A model generated the notes under the pieces. The model was not told where the DNA came from. It saw nothing but the letters and a program-made list of their open reading frames with translations, and made no database searches. A DNA stretch of 64,000 nt from Heterohyrax brucei (taxonomy: Eukaryota > Chordata > Mammalia > Hyracoidea > Procaviidae): positions 40,164,501 through 40,228,500 of the forward strand of contig CM053164.1 in the NCBI GenBank assembly GCA_028571685.1, given 5' to 3'. The position numbers and the translations under genes are program-made. Position 1 is the stretch's first letter. Each line of letters starts with the position of its first letter. Positions 21,020-30,584 of this stretch are shown here, piece by piece.

Positions 21020-22132
21020 ATGAGAGATGGAGAGACATCACCTGAAAAGACTGTTGTGCACCCGGGTCCACATGTGTCTGAAGCTATACCAAACACCTCT
21101 TTATTCTGGAAGCCAGTTTGAGTTGAGCTTCTGTTACTCACAGTGTAAGACAACGTAAGCACCAAGGGTGGCCTGCCTGGTCATCAAGGTATGCATGGGC
21201 TTCCAGCAAGCAAGCTGTGCACAGGCTTAATCGTGTTTCCTAATATGTAGTGCATATTTTCACATCAGTTCTCTGATGCTGTGTAAACTGGGTGAAATCG
21301 TGTGTTACAGGTTGGTAAGTGAGGAAGCCTAAGTAAGCCCGTGTGTACCTTGCTTGTTGGCTCATCTGTCCCTGACAAACACTATTCTGGGCCTTACCTT
21401 AGGCTGGATTCTGGGGATAAAGACAGATAAGATACTGTCTTAACTTGCCGTCCCAAAGGTCACAGCCTGCAGAGAAGATCTTCTGGTTGAAGAGAAATTT
21501 AAAAGTGTGTCCCCTCGACGAGAATCACCAAGGTGGAAAGGTAGGTCACACAGTTGGTAACAGTCCCAACACCTGGTGTGGAACTGCAGCTTCGTGAATC
21601 CCTCACACGCCTTCCCCTACCCAGGAAACACCACACCCTCAACCTATCCAGAAACAGAGCTGCCTTGTTCCCGTCCATCTAGCCCAGCCAGTGGTCTAGA
21701 GGGAAGGACTGCGGACCTAGGGAACTGGTAAGGAAAACTCACCTACTACACACACGCATAGAGACACACACAACTCCCAGATCTGCTTATCACATGCCTG
21801 GGCTTTGTTCTCCAGCCTGAAGTAGAAGAACTTTGGGGAGGTCACAAGTTGAGGTCCAAAGTCAGTGCCTCTAAGCAGAGGAAGCCACATTCGATTTCAA
21901 GTGGTGATTCTGGAGGGAAGACTGGTTTGTGATGGGGGGGAGAAGAAGCGAAAACTAGGGGAGTCCAAAGCTTTGTCCAGGGTTCAAATGGGCTCCAAAG
22001 GGACTGTATCCAATACCGCGTGTATTCGCGTGGGTGAAGCTCTCTGTGAATGTCAGTCACATTGCTGGTAGGTCTTCGTGAGCTTTTAACCATATGCTGG
22101 GAGCAAACCATCACCTCCAAAAGGTTAAGTTC
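21020..22132. other. Unique intergenic stretch
   Basis: No gene or repeat that I can support. A CA-rich patch lies at 21,748-21,775. Confidence 0.5.
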
Positions 22133-22134
22133 CT

Positions 22135-22262
22135 CTCATCTCGGAGGTGGCATTCTATATGTAGATGGGAAAGCTGAGGCTCAGAACCATTCTATGATTT
22201 GTCCTATGACCAACTTGTAGCAGACCCTGTAACAGAACCAGGATTTTGACTTCCCTGCCTGT
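22135..22262 (-). mobile_element. MIR SINE fragment, reverse
   Basis: 'agatgggaaagctgaggctc' and 'aacagaaccaggattttgac'. Confidence 0.65.
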
Positions 22263-22267
22263 CAAGC

Positions 22268-22432
22268 TGGCGTTCTGGTGGCTCAGTGTTTAAAAACATG
22301 GCTGCTAACCAAGAAGTTCGCAGTTTGAATCCACCAGCCACTCTTGGAAACTGTACGAAGTGCTACTCTGTCCTGTAGAGTTCTCGGGAGTCAGAATTCA
22401 CTCGATGGCATGGGTTTGAGTTTTGGGTTTGG
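22268..22432 (+). mobile_element. AfroSINE
   Basis: 'ggcgttctggtggctcagtg', 'cagtttgaatccaccagcca', 'ctgtcctgtagagttctcgg', 'cactcgatggcatgggtttg'. Confidence 0.93.
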
Positions 22433-22519
22433 CTATACAGCTCAGAGAATTAGCTGAGAGACCAAAGCACAAACCTTTGCTAGTTCTAACTTGCCCACCT
22501 TCAGGTCTCAGCGTGGAGG

Positions 22520-23760
22520 GCACTTCCTCCAGGGAGCCTTCCAGAAACTCTCAGGCTAGACCAGGAACCCCTCTTCTGTGATCCACCCCTCCCCCTAACA
22601 TTGCCCCTGATGTGGTGCTGTGCCTGGTATATAGAGGACATTGCTTACATACTCGTTGATCAATGAATTGGCACAAATACACATCTCAAACTTGGCTTGT
22701 CCAGTATCACACTTGACACCTGCCCCTTCTCCCATGATGACTGCAAACCTGCTCCTCACATGGCTCCCTCATCTCAGGTAATGACAGCTCCATGCGCCAG
22801 GTGCCCAGGCGAAAATCTCTGGAGGCATCCCTGATTCCTCATTTTCTCTCAGATCCCAAGTCCAATCTATGAGCATATTGGACAGATTCAACCTTCAAAA
22901 ATAGATCCAGAATCCATCACTTTTTCCTGTCCCTTACTCACTGCTAACCCAAGGTCTGAGCTGCTTTTGTCTCTGTTTGGGTAGCTGTGATTTCATTCTG
23001 ATGGCTTTGCCTTTCCTCCTTTGGACTAGTCTCCACCCAGGAGCTAGAACGATCATTTATCATCCTGAGACAGGTCCCATCACTCCCGAGCTCAAGACCA
23101 GAAGCAGACTTCCCATCCCACTCAGAAATTAACAGCCCAACATACTGTGGTTACGGTCATGGCTTCCAGCCCTCCCCTACCTCATTCCTCTCCCGTTAAC
23201 TAGCCTCCTTGCTTCTAAACGCACCGGTGCACACCAACCGAAGGACCTTCGCACATGCTCCTTCCTTTGCTTTGAATGTTCCTCTCCCACGTATCCACAT
23301 GGCTTCTTTCACCCCCAACGTCAGGTCCTTATTAGAGCATCACCTTCTTGTGAGTTCTCCCCCCACCATCCCTCAATCACTCGCTCTCCGCCTTCCCTGA
23401 TTCCCTTTTCTCTATGGCACTTGTTTTCCTCTGCTATATCCCGTATTGACTTGTCTTTTTCATCACTGGCACTCTCTCCTCCTAGAGTATAAGCACCATG
23501 AGGACAGGTCCTTGATCTATTTTCCTCACTGCCAAATCTTGATCACCTAGAATGGTTCCTGACACATAGTACCAAACGACCAACTCTTGCCTTAGAGTTG
23601 ACTTCAATGGTTCCACAAATATTCCAAACAGCGCCTGGCAGACTCAAACTGCCGACCTTTTGGTTAGCAGCCACAGCACTCAACAGCTATGCCACCAGGG
23701 TTTCCGTGGACACAGTACGTGCTCCATCAACATCTGCTGACTGCATGGATGATGGATGGG
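22520..23760 (+). mobile_element. L2 LINE, long 3' portion, split by an AfroSINE
   Basis: 'cttcctccagggagccttcc', 'ttcgcacatgctccttcctt', 'tggcacttgttttcctctgc', 'agtataagcaccatgaggac' and 'gttcctgacacatagtac' give the L2 terminus. It resumes after the SINE with 'acagtacgtgctccatcaac' and a GGAT tail. Confidence 0.72.
23583..23708 (-). mobile_element. AfroSINE inserted in L2, reverse
   Basis: 'cttagagttgacttcaatgg', 'caaactgccgaccttttggt', 'tagcagccacagcactcaac', 'agctatgccaccagggtttc'. The flanks 'acacatagtac' and 'acacagtac' look like a target-site duplication. Confidence 0.92.
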
Positions 23761-24190
23761 TGAGCGGAGGCATAAACAGAGCATGGTGGGTTCATGCTGT
23801 TATATCCTGTTTGTTTTTTCTGTCTTGCCCACAAAACTCTAACCTCCTTGAAAACAAGGCCTGTATTCTGTTCACCACTCTATCTACAGGGAGGTTACAC
23901 AGGGCAGGGGACTTAAAAAGTGAGAGTGGCCAACCCCATCACTTAACAGAAAAGGGCATGGTAGGTTCAGGCAGAAAGGGATTGGCTGTGGGGCCTCAGC
24001 AAGTCACCAGCTCCCACCTCTAAACTCCCAAATTCCAGTTCTGCTCCTGAGACTCATCTGTGGCTGTCTATGGCTTCTCTGGAAATGTCCATGCTCCCTG
24101 GCGAGAGTTGGTAAGAGGGCTGATCATGACCTGATCTGAGGATCTGTTGAATTTCTTCATTTCCAAATTCAAACTCTAGTAGCACTTTGG
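23761..24190. other. Unique intergenic stretch
   Basis: Nothing recognised. Confidence 0.45.
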
Positions 24191-24194
24191 GTTT

Positions 24195-24380
24195 AGGGCC
24201 TGGAATCAGTGTTCTGATTCCCTGGGTTGGAGTCCCAGCTCTGCTGCTGACTTCCTGGGCCTCAGTTTGCTCATCTGTAAAATGGGAACAAGGATAAACC
24301 TACCTACCTCCATCAGGTGGCTCTGAGATTTACAACAAATGAGGCACTGTAAGCACTTAGAATGGAGCTTGGCATTTTCA
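24195..24380 (+). mobile_element. MIR SINE
   Basis: 'ggttggagtcccagctctgc', 'gggcctcagtttgctcatct', 'gtaaaatgggaacaaggata', 'gcacttagaatggagcttgg'. Confidence 0.88.
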
Positions 24381-24449
24381 CGAAGGGTGAAGAATCATTG
24401 CCTGGCTTTAAAAGTGCTGAACAAGGAGTCTCCTTTCCTCTCGCTCTCC

Positions 24450-24595
24450 CTCCCACCCCTGATGACCACTAATAAACGTCGATCTCTATGGATTTGCCTC
24501 TTCTAGATATTGTGTACATGTGGGATCATACAATACCTGTGTTTTCATGAGTGACTGGCTTTGTTCAGCACAGAGTGTCGTGTCAGAAAATCTGG
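24450..24595 (-). mobile_element. L1M-type fragment, reverse
   Basis: 'tgatgaccactaataaacgt', 'ttgcctcttctagatattgt' and 'ctggctttgttcagcacaga'. Confidence 0.65.
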
Positions 24596-24599
24596 CAAA

Positions 24600-25258
24600 A
24601 GATTCTGGTGATGGTTATACAGCCTTGTTCATGTAAAGAATAGTGTGAAGAAACTATTGAACTGGCAAATGTGTTATACATATGTTTTTACCAGAATAAT
24701 TGTTGAGTTTTTTTTTTTAATTTACAAAGTTATGTGCCAAGACAGAGGAGAAACTGTTTAGTCCCTACCAAGCTTCCCCTTGGTGGATTTGAACTAGCTG
24801 AAGCCCGGCCAGATGTGGTTTCAGATTATAATACCTGATTTAGGTTCCTGGGCACCTGGAAGGTTGGCATGATTTTCCCAGGTGACGTTGATCACATTAT
24901 CTGGAGAACAAAACCCCATTCAAGGTCATGAGTGCCCAGAGAGCCACTGGTGCAGCCTGGAAGAGGTAAAACCACAGGCTCTATCTAGCTATGCTCTCCT
25001 GGGCTCCCTGGCTGGAATTATAGCTTTTGGGCTGCTGTTAAGCTGAGTGATTTGGGGTAGGGGAAAAGAAATCACCTGCCCTTCACCAGGGCCCTGCAAC
25101 TTAATTGCTGGCTAGCAGCTGAACTTTCTCTAAGCCTAGAAGTAAAAAGCCTCTGCAGTCTGACCCCAGCCTGTCTGCCTAGGCTGGTCACCTTCCTCCT
25201 CACTGTCATTCTGCCTCCTGCAGTCCACACCTGCATTTTATCCCCTTGAACTTTCACA
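24600..25258. other. Unique intergenic stretch
   Basis: Nothing supported; a short T-run lies at 24,709-24,718. Confidence 0.45.
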
Positions 25259-25261
25259 ACC

Positions 25262-25495
25262 CCCCCCCAGCCCACTTTCCAGAGAGGTAAGGTGACTTTT
25301 CCAAGGTCCTACAGCTGGGAAGGGGAGGAGCTGGGTCTCTTTCCACAGCACTCTGCTCAGTGAAGAATGCCAGTTCTGCCTAGCCTGGGGCGCTGACTGC
25401 TTTCTTTTCCACATGGGCAAACTGTGACCCAGAGACGTGGGGGTGGCTCCCCCCCACGTCACACAACTGAGAAGTGGTAGAGTGATTGTTCCTTT
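25262..25495 (-). mobile_element. MIR-like fragments, reverse
   Basis: 'ccagagaggtaaggtgactt', 'ttccaaggtcctacagctgg' and again 'gcaaactgtgacccagagac' suggest one or two eroded MIRs. Confidence 0.55.
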
Positions 25496-25534
25496 TGCAC
25501 ACCCAGCATTCATCAAAAGAATTTCAAGACCCCT

Positions 25535-26395
25535 ACAGAATGGGGAAAAGCACTTGGCAACTCTATGTCAGACTGACGTCTGATCTCCATGATCTCTAAA
25601 GTATTACAAAATATCAACAAGGAAAGGATCAATAATCCAATTAAGCGATGGGCAACAGGGATGGCAGACATTTCTCTAAAGAGGAGATCCAGGCAGCCGA
25701 GCGACACACGCAGAATTGCTCACCGTCGATAGCTATGAAAGAAAGTGAAACCCAAACTACAATGAGATACCGTCTCACCCTAACAAGGTTGGCCAGGATC
25801 CAAAATACACAAAACAACAAATGCTGGAGAGGCTTTGGAGAGATTGGAAGTCTCCTACACTGCTGGTGGGATTGCAAAATGGTACCACCTCTTTGGAAAA
25901 CAGTCTGGGGCTTCCTTAAAAAGCTGGAGATACATATCCCATTTGATCCTGTAATTCCACTGCTCGGAATTTATTCTTCAGAAAGCAAGGTTGTCCCATG
26001 AACAGACATGTCCAGGGATGTTTGTTGGAGCACAGTAGTCCACAGTAGCTAAAAGTTTCAGTGAACCCCGATGCCCATCAACAGATGAATGGATAAGCAA
26101 ACTATGATACATATACTCAGTGGAACACCATGCTATGGTGAAAAACAGTGACGATTTTAGAAAACAGCTCCTAACATGGTCTGATTTGGAAGAGATCATG
26201 CTGAGTGAAATCAACCAGTGTCAAAGGGACCCATTTTGTACGACAGCCCTGTTATAAGGACTTCACAAGAGAATTATCGACAGAAGAAAATGACTGTTTT
26301 GGCTACAAGGCTGGGTGGGGGGCTGAGAGTTTATCATAGACGAGATCATTGACAGACGTTAGAAATTTTATTCTTTTACAGTAATTAATAAAAAA
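25535..26395 (+). mobile_element. L1 LINE 3' end
   Basis: On the plus strand the frame 25,648-26,001 reads KEEIQAAERHTQNCSPSIAM, then TMRYRLTLTRLARIQNTQNN and LLHCWWDCKMVPPLWKTVWG, the ORF2p C-terminus, closed early by a stop. A short A-rich end (26,380-26,400) follows. It carries a shorter 3' UTR than the copies at 2.0 and 19.3 kb, so it is a different subfamily. It lies about 500 bp upstream of the POM121-like start codon. Confidence 0.9.
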
Positions 26396-26654
26396 TAAAA
26401 GTGTTAAAAACCAAAATAATGATAGCTAAATGCCGAAATAGAAAAGATACAGAAAAATACTAATTGAAAAAGCAAGATGCTTTTGAGACGAGAAGAAATA
26501 AATGATTACTTGGCTTTAAAATAAGGTTTAAAAATTTGATTGTGGTTATATGTGCCAGAGAAATACATCTGCATCATACATAGTTTAATAAATACACGTA
26601 TAACAAAAGAAAGTTGCTTTAGTCTTCTCTAACGGAAAAAAAAATAAAGCTCTT
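26396..26654. other. AT-rich gap upstream of the POM121-like gene
   Basis: A- and T-rich DNA with no recognised element, ending abruptly at the CpG-rich promoter. Confidence 0.5.
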
Positions 26655-26760
26655 AGTGCACGCCCCGCCCTGAGCGAGCGCGCACGCTCCTTCCTCCGTG
26701 CGCGCGCTCTGTGCACGGGCCCATTGACGAGGGCAAGTTTAAAGGCGTTGTCCCGGCAAC
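26655..26760 (+). promoter_or_regulatory. CpG-rich promoter region of the POM121-like gene
   Basis: A sharp switch from AT-rich DNA to 'gcacgccccgccctgagcga' and 'gcgcgcacgctccttcctcc', then 'gtgcgcgcgctctgtgcacg'. A GC box of Sp1 type (cgccccgccc) lies at 26,661-26,670 and a GCGCGCACGC element resembling an NRF-1 site lies at about 26,679-26,688. No TATA box is seen. The start codon is about 130-230 bp downstream, a usual distance for a CpG promoter. Motif assignment is inference from consensus only. Confidence 0.6.
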
Positions 26761-26890
26761 CAGCAAAACTGTGCGTTTGCCTGTTGCCCCAGTGGGCAGG
26801 TGTGGGAGAAACGCTCAGCGCTTGGCTCAAAAACAAACCCTGTCTTCGAGTCTATTCCAGCTCAAAGACCAACCTTCTGGAACTGCTCCG

Positions 26891-29614
26891 ATGGGCAGTT
26901 ACGTGAGCAAGCTTGGCCCCCGGCCTCGGTCCCCTGCTCTGGGGCCCGAGGTCCCACCTGAGCGGACTGGCAGCCCGCTCCCGCCAAGTTCTGCGAGCTG
27001 CCGGCCACCGCCCGGCTGCCCCGCTTCTGCCCGTCCAGGCCCTCGCAGGCCGGCTTCCATGCCTCCAGGGACTTTACAAAGGCCCTTTGTTAGAGCCTCC
27101 TGGAGGCGAAACCGGGGGATCCTGCAGACATTGTGTTCTTTCCTGGGGGCCCGCACCTCTGGGTGCTGGCCTCGCTCTCAGAGGAAGCAGGGGCTGGCAA
27201 CCTACCTCTCCCAGGTGTCCCGAAGCTCAGCAAGCTTGCTGAGCTATTGGATCTTGTCTTGGGTTCCAGAGCAGGCAGTCACCTGGAACCGGCGCACAAC
27301 GTCCCCCTGTGGGGAAGACTCTGGCCCAGAGAAGGCTGGGTCGAAGGTGACCAGTGACAGTGGCAAGGGCCTGGTCAAGCCGCAGACAGAGCCCTCGCTC
27401 CTAGCGAGGCAACAGCATCAGGGAAGTGGCCCTGACGGCCCTGGGAGGGCACGCTCTGCCTTCAGGCCCCTGGGTGTCCACAGAGGTGAAGCTTCTCTTC
27501 TTCCCAGGCCTGGGTCTCTGAAGAGATGCCTCCTTTCCAACAGCTCAGAAGATAAGTTCATCAGGAAATCCCAGACTGTCTTTCTGAGATGCAACCAGCG
27601 GAATGCCATCACCAGCTCATACAGCTCCACCCTGAGATGCCCGCCATCGAAGAGGAGGCGGGGTCCTGGGACGTCCCAGGTCCTGGGGTCTGGCAGATCC
27701 ACGGAGAGGGGGAACCAGCGGGCCCAGGGACCTCGGTCTTCAGCTTCAGAGGTGTTCCAGAGGGACGGCCACCTTGAAAAGCTTCCAGAGATGGCCTCCC
27801 AGCAGAAACACAACCTGAAGGCCTCCTCACCTACATCCCACAGCTCCAGGCCTCGGAAACGCAGGTTTCCTCTGCTGCGACCTAGGCGAGGGGAACCTCT
27901 GCTGTTGCCACCAGGCCCCGATCCAGGTTATCCAGTCACGGCGGAAGATCTAGACCGGGAGAAGAGAGCAGCGCTCCGGCGCCTCCACTGTGCTTTCAGC
28001 GGTGAGACGGAGGCCACTTCGCTCTGCAGGGCCCCTCAGCCTTCCGCTGCTTCTCACGGGCCCACCGCAGAGGCTGTTCCTCCAGCAGCTGCCCCGCTGG
28101 CTCCCGGCCAGGATGAGAAACTGAAGATGCAGACGAGGATGCAGGACTCCCTGGGCCCGGCGGTTACCCAGGCGGCTGCCGGAGTGCTCACTCCTAGCAC
28201 TTCTCAGTGCAGAGGGACGCTCAGCTCCTCAGGCCCCCTCTTTTCCTCATTGCCACTGTCCTTGCCAGCCTCCTTGTTACAACCCTCACCACTCTCAACC
28301 CCTCTGACCTTGCTCACTGCTATTCCCACCCTGGTAGCAAACCCTCATGGGAGGGATCTGTCCTCTGGGCCCCCGAAACCTGTATCTGCTCCCTTCACAC
28401 AGGGTCTCCCCGCTCAGAAGGGAAGCTTACTTCATCCCCTGCCTGCTCCTGCAGCTGCCCCCCCTGCTGCTGCCCGCATGGTGAGGATGGAGTCTCCCAC
28501 ACCCATGTGTGTAGATCCTCCTGCCTCCTCCTCTTTGGGGACCCCCTCACGAACCATGGATCCTCATGCCCCTCTCTCCAAAGGCCTGCTTTCATCCCTC
28601 CACCCTAGCTCCACAGCTGGCACATCTGCAAGCTTGGCCCTGCAGCCTACTGCTGAGGTGGGCGTCACCCCCATGGACATCTCCCCACCCTCCCAGACTC
28701 TCTTCCTGGGACCTTCAGTGGGTACCAGCAGGGCCCTCCCATCTGCCCAGGCCCTTCCCACTCCCATAAAGGACAACACAGCCTCAGCCAAACATAGGAG
28801 CAGAATCCTAGCAGCTCAAGCTCCAGCCCCAGCCCCAGGCTCAAGCTCGGCTCCAGGTCAGCTGACCCGGGCCACCACCACAGGATCAGCTTTTAGGGGG
28901 TCACATCCCCCAACTTCCACCTTGGGCAGCCTTGTCACCACACAGCCGGCTTTGGGTGCCACGGCAGCTGTTTTCAGTTCAGGCACCACCACTGCCTCTC
29001 GTGTTCCCACCCCCATGCCTGGGATTGTCACCAACGGTAGGCCTGTATGGAGGCAGTACCGCCCACCTGGTGCCCGCACAACCCCAGGACGCCCCAAACT
29101 AGGACGCCCCAAATTGCAGCATCCTGCTGTACCCTTCGGCTTGGGGAGCAGGGTATCTGCCTCAGAGCTCAGCTTCCAGTTTGGAGCACTGAGCATTCAA
29201 ACAGGGAAGAGTGGGGCCCCTAGCACCCCAAAGCACAAAAAGACAAGATTGGCCAGCAAGGGCAGCCCTGCGGTAAAAACAGGACCAAGGAAGACTAAGA
29301 AAAACCCTGTAATTGGAGGCACTACTGTCCCTGCACGAAGTCACATGCCCGGGGGCCTGCCCAAGCAGAGACCCTTGATGGCAGCGGGAGGGCCTGCCAC
29401 CCCTGAAAGCAAGGCTTCCGCTATGTCTGGGACCGTCCCCACCGTTCCTCAAAGCAGCCAACCGTCTGGCGAGGGCAGAGAGAAGCAGAGCCTTGTTCCC
29501 ACGGCTCCCTCCTCATCGGCCCAAAGCTCTGTCGATGACAGAAGTTCCAGGCCATCCAGCAGCCAATCTTTCCCTGCATCAGGAGGCAGGAAAGCAACCC
29601 GTAAGAGGAGGTAG
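26891..29614 (+). CDS. POM121L2: POM121-family nucleoporin-like protein, single exon, 907 aa (probable POM121L2)
   Basis: POM121 proteins anchor and assemble nuclear pore complexes; the L2 paralogue's role is not established. The start is placed at the ATG giving MGSYVSKLGPRPRSPA, matching the MGSYLGK-type start shared by POM121-like proteins. The frame is open upstream to about 26,711 but has no ATG there. Residues about 211-246 (PLGV..LLPRPGSLKRCLL..RNAITSSYSS) and about 321-365 (RKRRFPLLRPRRGE..GYPVTAEDLDREKRAALRRL) align with the conserved POM121 central region from memory. Basic clusters PSKRRRGP (about 252-259) and PRKRR (about 321-325) look like nuclear-localisation signals. The Ser/Pro/Thr-rich C-terminal half has almost no FG dipeptides (only PFGLG and FQFGA), unlike POM121, and ends in the basic KATRKRR. 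No transmembrane helix is visible. The 2.7-kb frame is uninterrupted, arguing for selection. Paralogue choice rests on length and a single-exon layout. Confidence 0.85.
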   Translation: MGSYVSKLGPRPRSPALGPEVPPERTGSPLPPSSASCRPPPGCPASARPGPRRPASMPPGTLQRPFVRASWRRNRGILQTLCSFLGARTSGCWPRSQRKQGLATYLSQVSRSSASLLSYWILSWVPEQAVTWNRRTTSPCGEDSGPEKAGSKVTSDSGKGLVKPQTEPSLLARQQHQGSGPDGPGRARSAFRPLGVHRGEASLLPRPGSLKRCLLSNSSEDKFIRKSQTVFLRCNQRNAITSSYSSTLRCPPSKRRRGPGTSQVLGSGRSTERGNQRAQGPRSSASEVFQRDGHLEKLPEMASQQKHNLKASSPTSHSSRPRKRRFPLLRPRRGEPLLLPPGPDPGYPVTAEDLDREKRAALRRLHCAFSGETEATSLCRAPQPSAASHGPTAEAVPPAAAPLAPGQDEKLKMQTRMQDSLGPAVTQAAAGVLTPSTSQCRGTLSSSGPLFSSLPLSLPASLLQPSPLSTPLTLLTAIPTLVANPHGRDLSSGPPKPVSAPFTQGLPAQKGSLLHPLPAPAAAPPAAARMVRMESPTPMCVDPPASSSLGTPSRTMDPHAPLSKGLLSSLHPSSTAGTSASLALQPTAEVGVTPMDISPPSQTLFLGPSVGTSRALPSAQALPTPIKDNTASAKHRSRILAAQAPAPAPGSSSAPGQLTRATTTGSAFRGSHPPTSTLGSLVTTQPALGATAAVFSSGTTTASRVPTPMPGIVTNGRPVWRQYRPPGARTTPGRPKLGRPKLQHPAVPFGLGSRVSASELSFQFGALSIQTGKSGAPSTPKHKKTRLASKGSPAVKTGPRKTKKNPVIGGTTVPARSHMPGGLPKQRPLMAAGGPATPESKASAMSGTVPTVPQSSQPSGEGREKQSLVPTAPSSSAQSSVDDRSSRPSSSQSFPASGGRKATRKRR

Positions 29615-30438
29615 CCAGTGCTCATTTCCTTCCAGGTGAGACTTCGTGTGTGCCCTGTGTAGGCAGGTGTGTTGTTCCTCAAATAGAGTGCTGGCATCGG
29701 CAACTGTGGAGAGAACGAGGCCAGAGTTGTGTAATCTAAGGACTCAAAGCATGGCCGCTTAGGGCAATGCCACAGGGAGGAGACCAGGAGACCAGGAAGT
29801 CACCCAATTTATCACACATCACATTTCCCAGAAGATCCCCAATGCAAGCAGGTCATCCAGGGCCCCACAGGGACACAACCAGACACAAGGCAACGCCCAT
29901 GGGAAGAGTAAGAGAGAGAAAGCTGCTTTGCTTGGAGTGTCAGGGTAGGGTTCAGCAGTTAGCTGAGCCTGTGTGTGACTGGGTGCCTATTCTTTTCACG
30001 TTTTCATCTAGCAGGCAGGTAGCACCAGTTACTAAGGGTAATTTGGCAGTGGAACCAAGGGGTGTGGCCTTTAGCTCTCCCAAGGAGGGCTGAGACTAGG
30101 GCAAAGGGTAAGGGCCTAGAGCTCCTTAATCAAAGCACCCAAAGCGATGTCAACTCTTCCTAGGACTGGCCCTGCAATGATGCCACAGTCTTGAGGGCTG
30201 CAAACTCATCGGTTTGGTAACTCACGTCTCGGGAGGAGAAGGAGTGGGAACGTTGCTTGCCACCTGAGTAGCAGGAACAGGAGAGGTGTGCAGTGATGCC
30301 TCTGAGGCCCCATGAAAAATGGCCTTCCTTCAAGTGCCTACTAGGGGGCAGATACTGAGGGTCTGAAAACCCATCTGCAACTGTGATGCCCAGCTACCAG
30401 AGGCAAGGCAGGAGGACAGTTCAAAAACGGGTGGCTTG
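29615..30438. other. Downstream flank of the POM121-like gene
   Basis: Probably the 3' UTR at its start. No canonical AATAAA follows within several hundred bases ('caaatagagtg' at about 29,679 is non-canonical), so the transcript end is unknown. No repeat recognised until 30,440. Confidence 0.5.
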
Positions 30439-30439
30439 A

Positions 30440-30580
30440 CTGTGTTATTAGCTGACTGCCATTCTGTGGATTCCGACTCAGAGCGACCTTATGAAACACA
30501 GTAGATCTACCCTATAGGGTGTCCATTTCAATTGCTTTCTCTTCAAGGACCCATTAGCAGTGGCTTTGGTTTTGTAGTTT
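30440..30580. mobile_element. AfroSINE fragments, rearranged
   Basis: 'gattccgactcagagcgacc', 'acagtagatctaccctatag' (reverse type) and 'agcagtggctttggttttgt' (forward tail) are juxtaposed, so orientation is mixed. Confidence 0.55.
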
Positions 30581-30584
30581 GGGA

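Noticed and set aside
26711..26890. N-terminal extension of the POM121-like frame from a GTG codon
   Set aside because: No ATG in the extension and the family start motif MGSY lies at 26,891; GTG initiation is not expected in a mammal.
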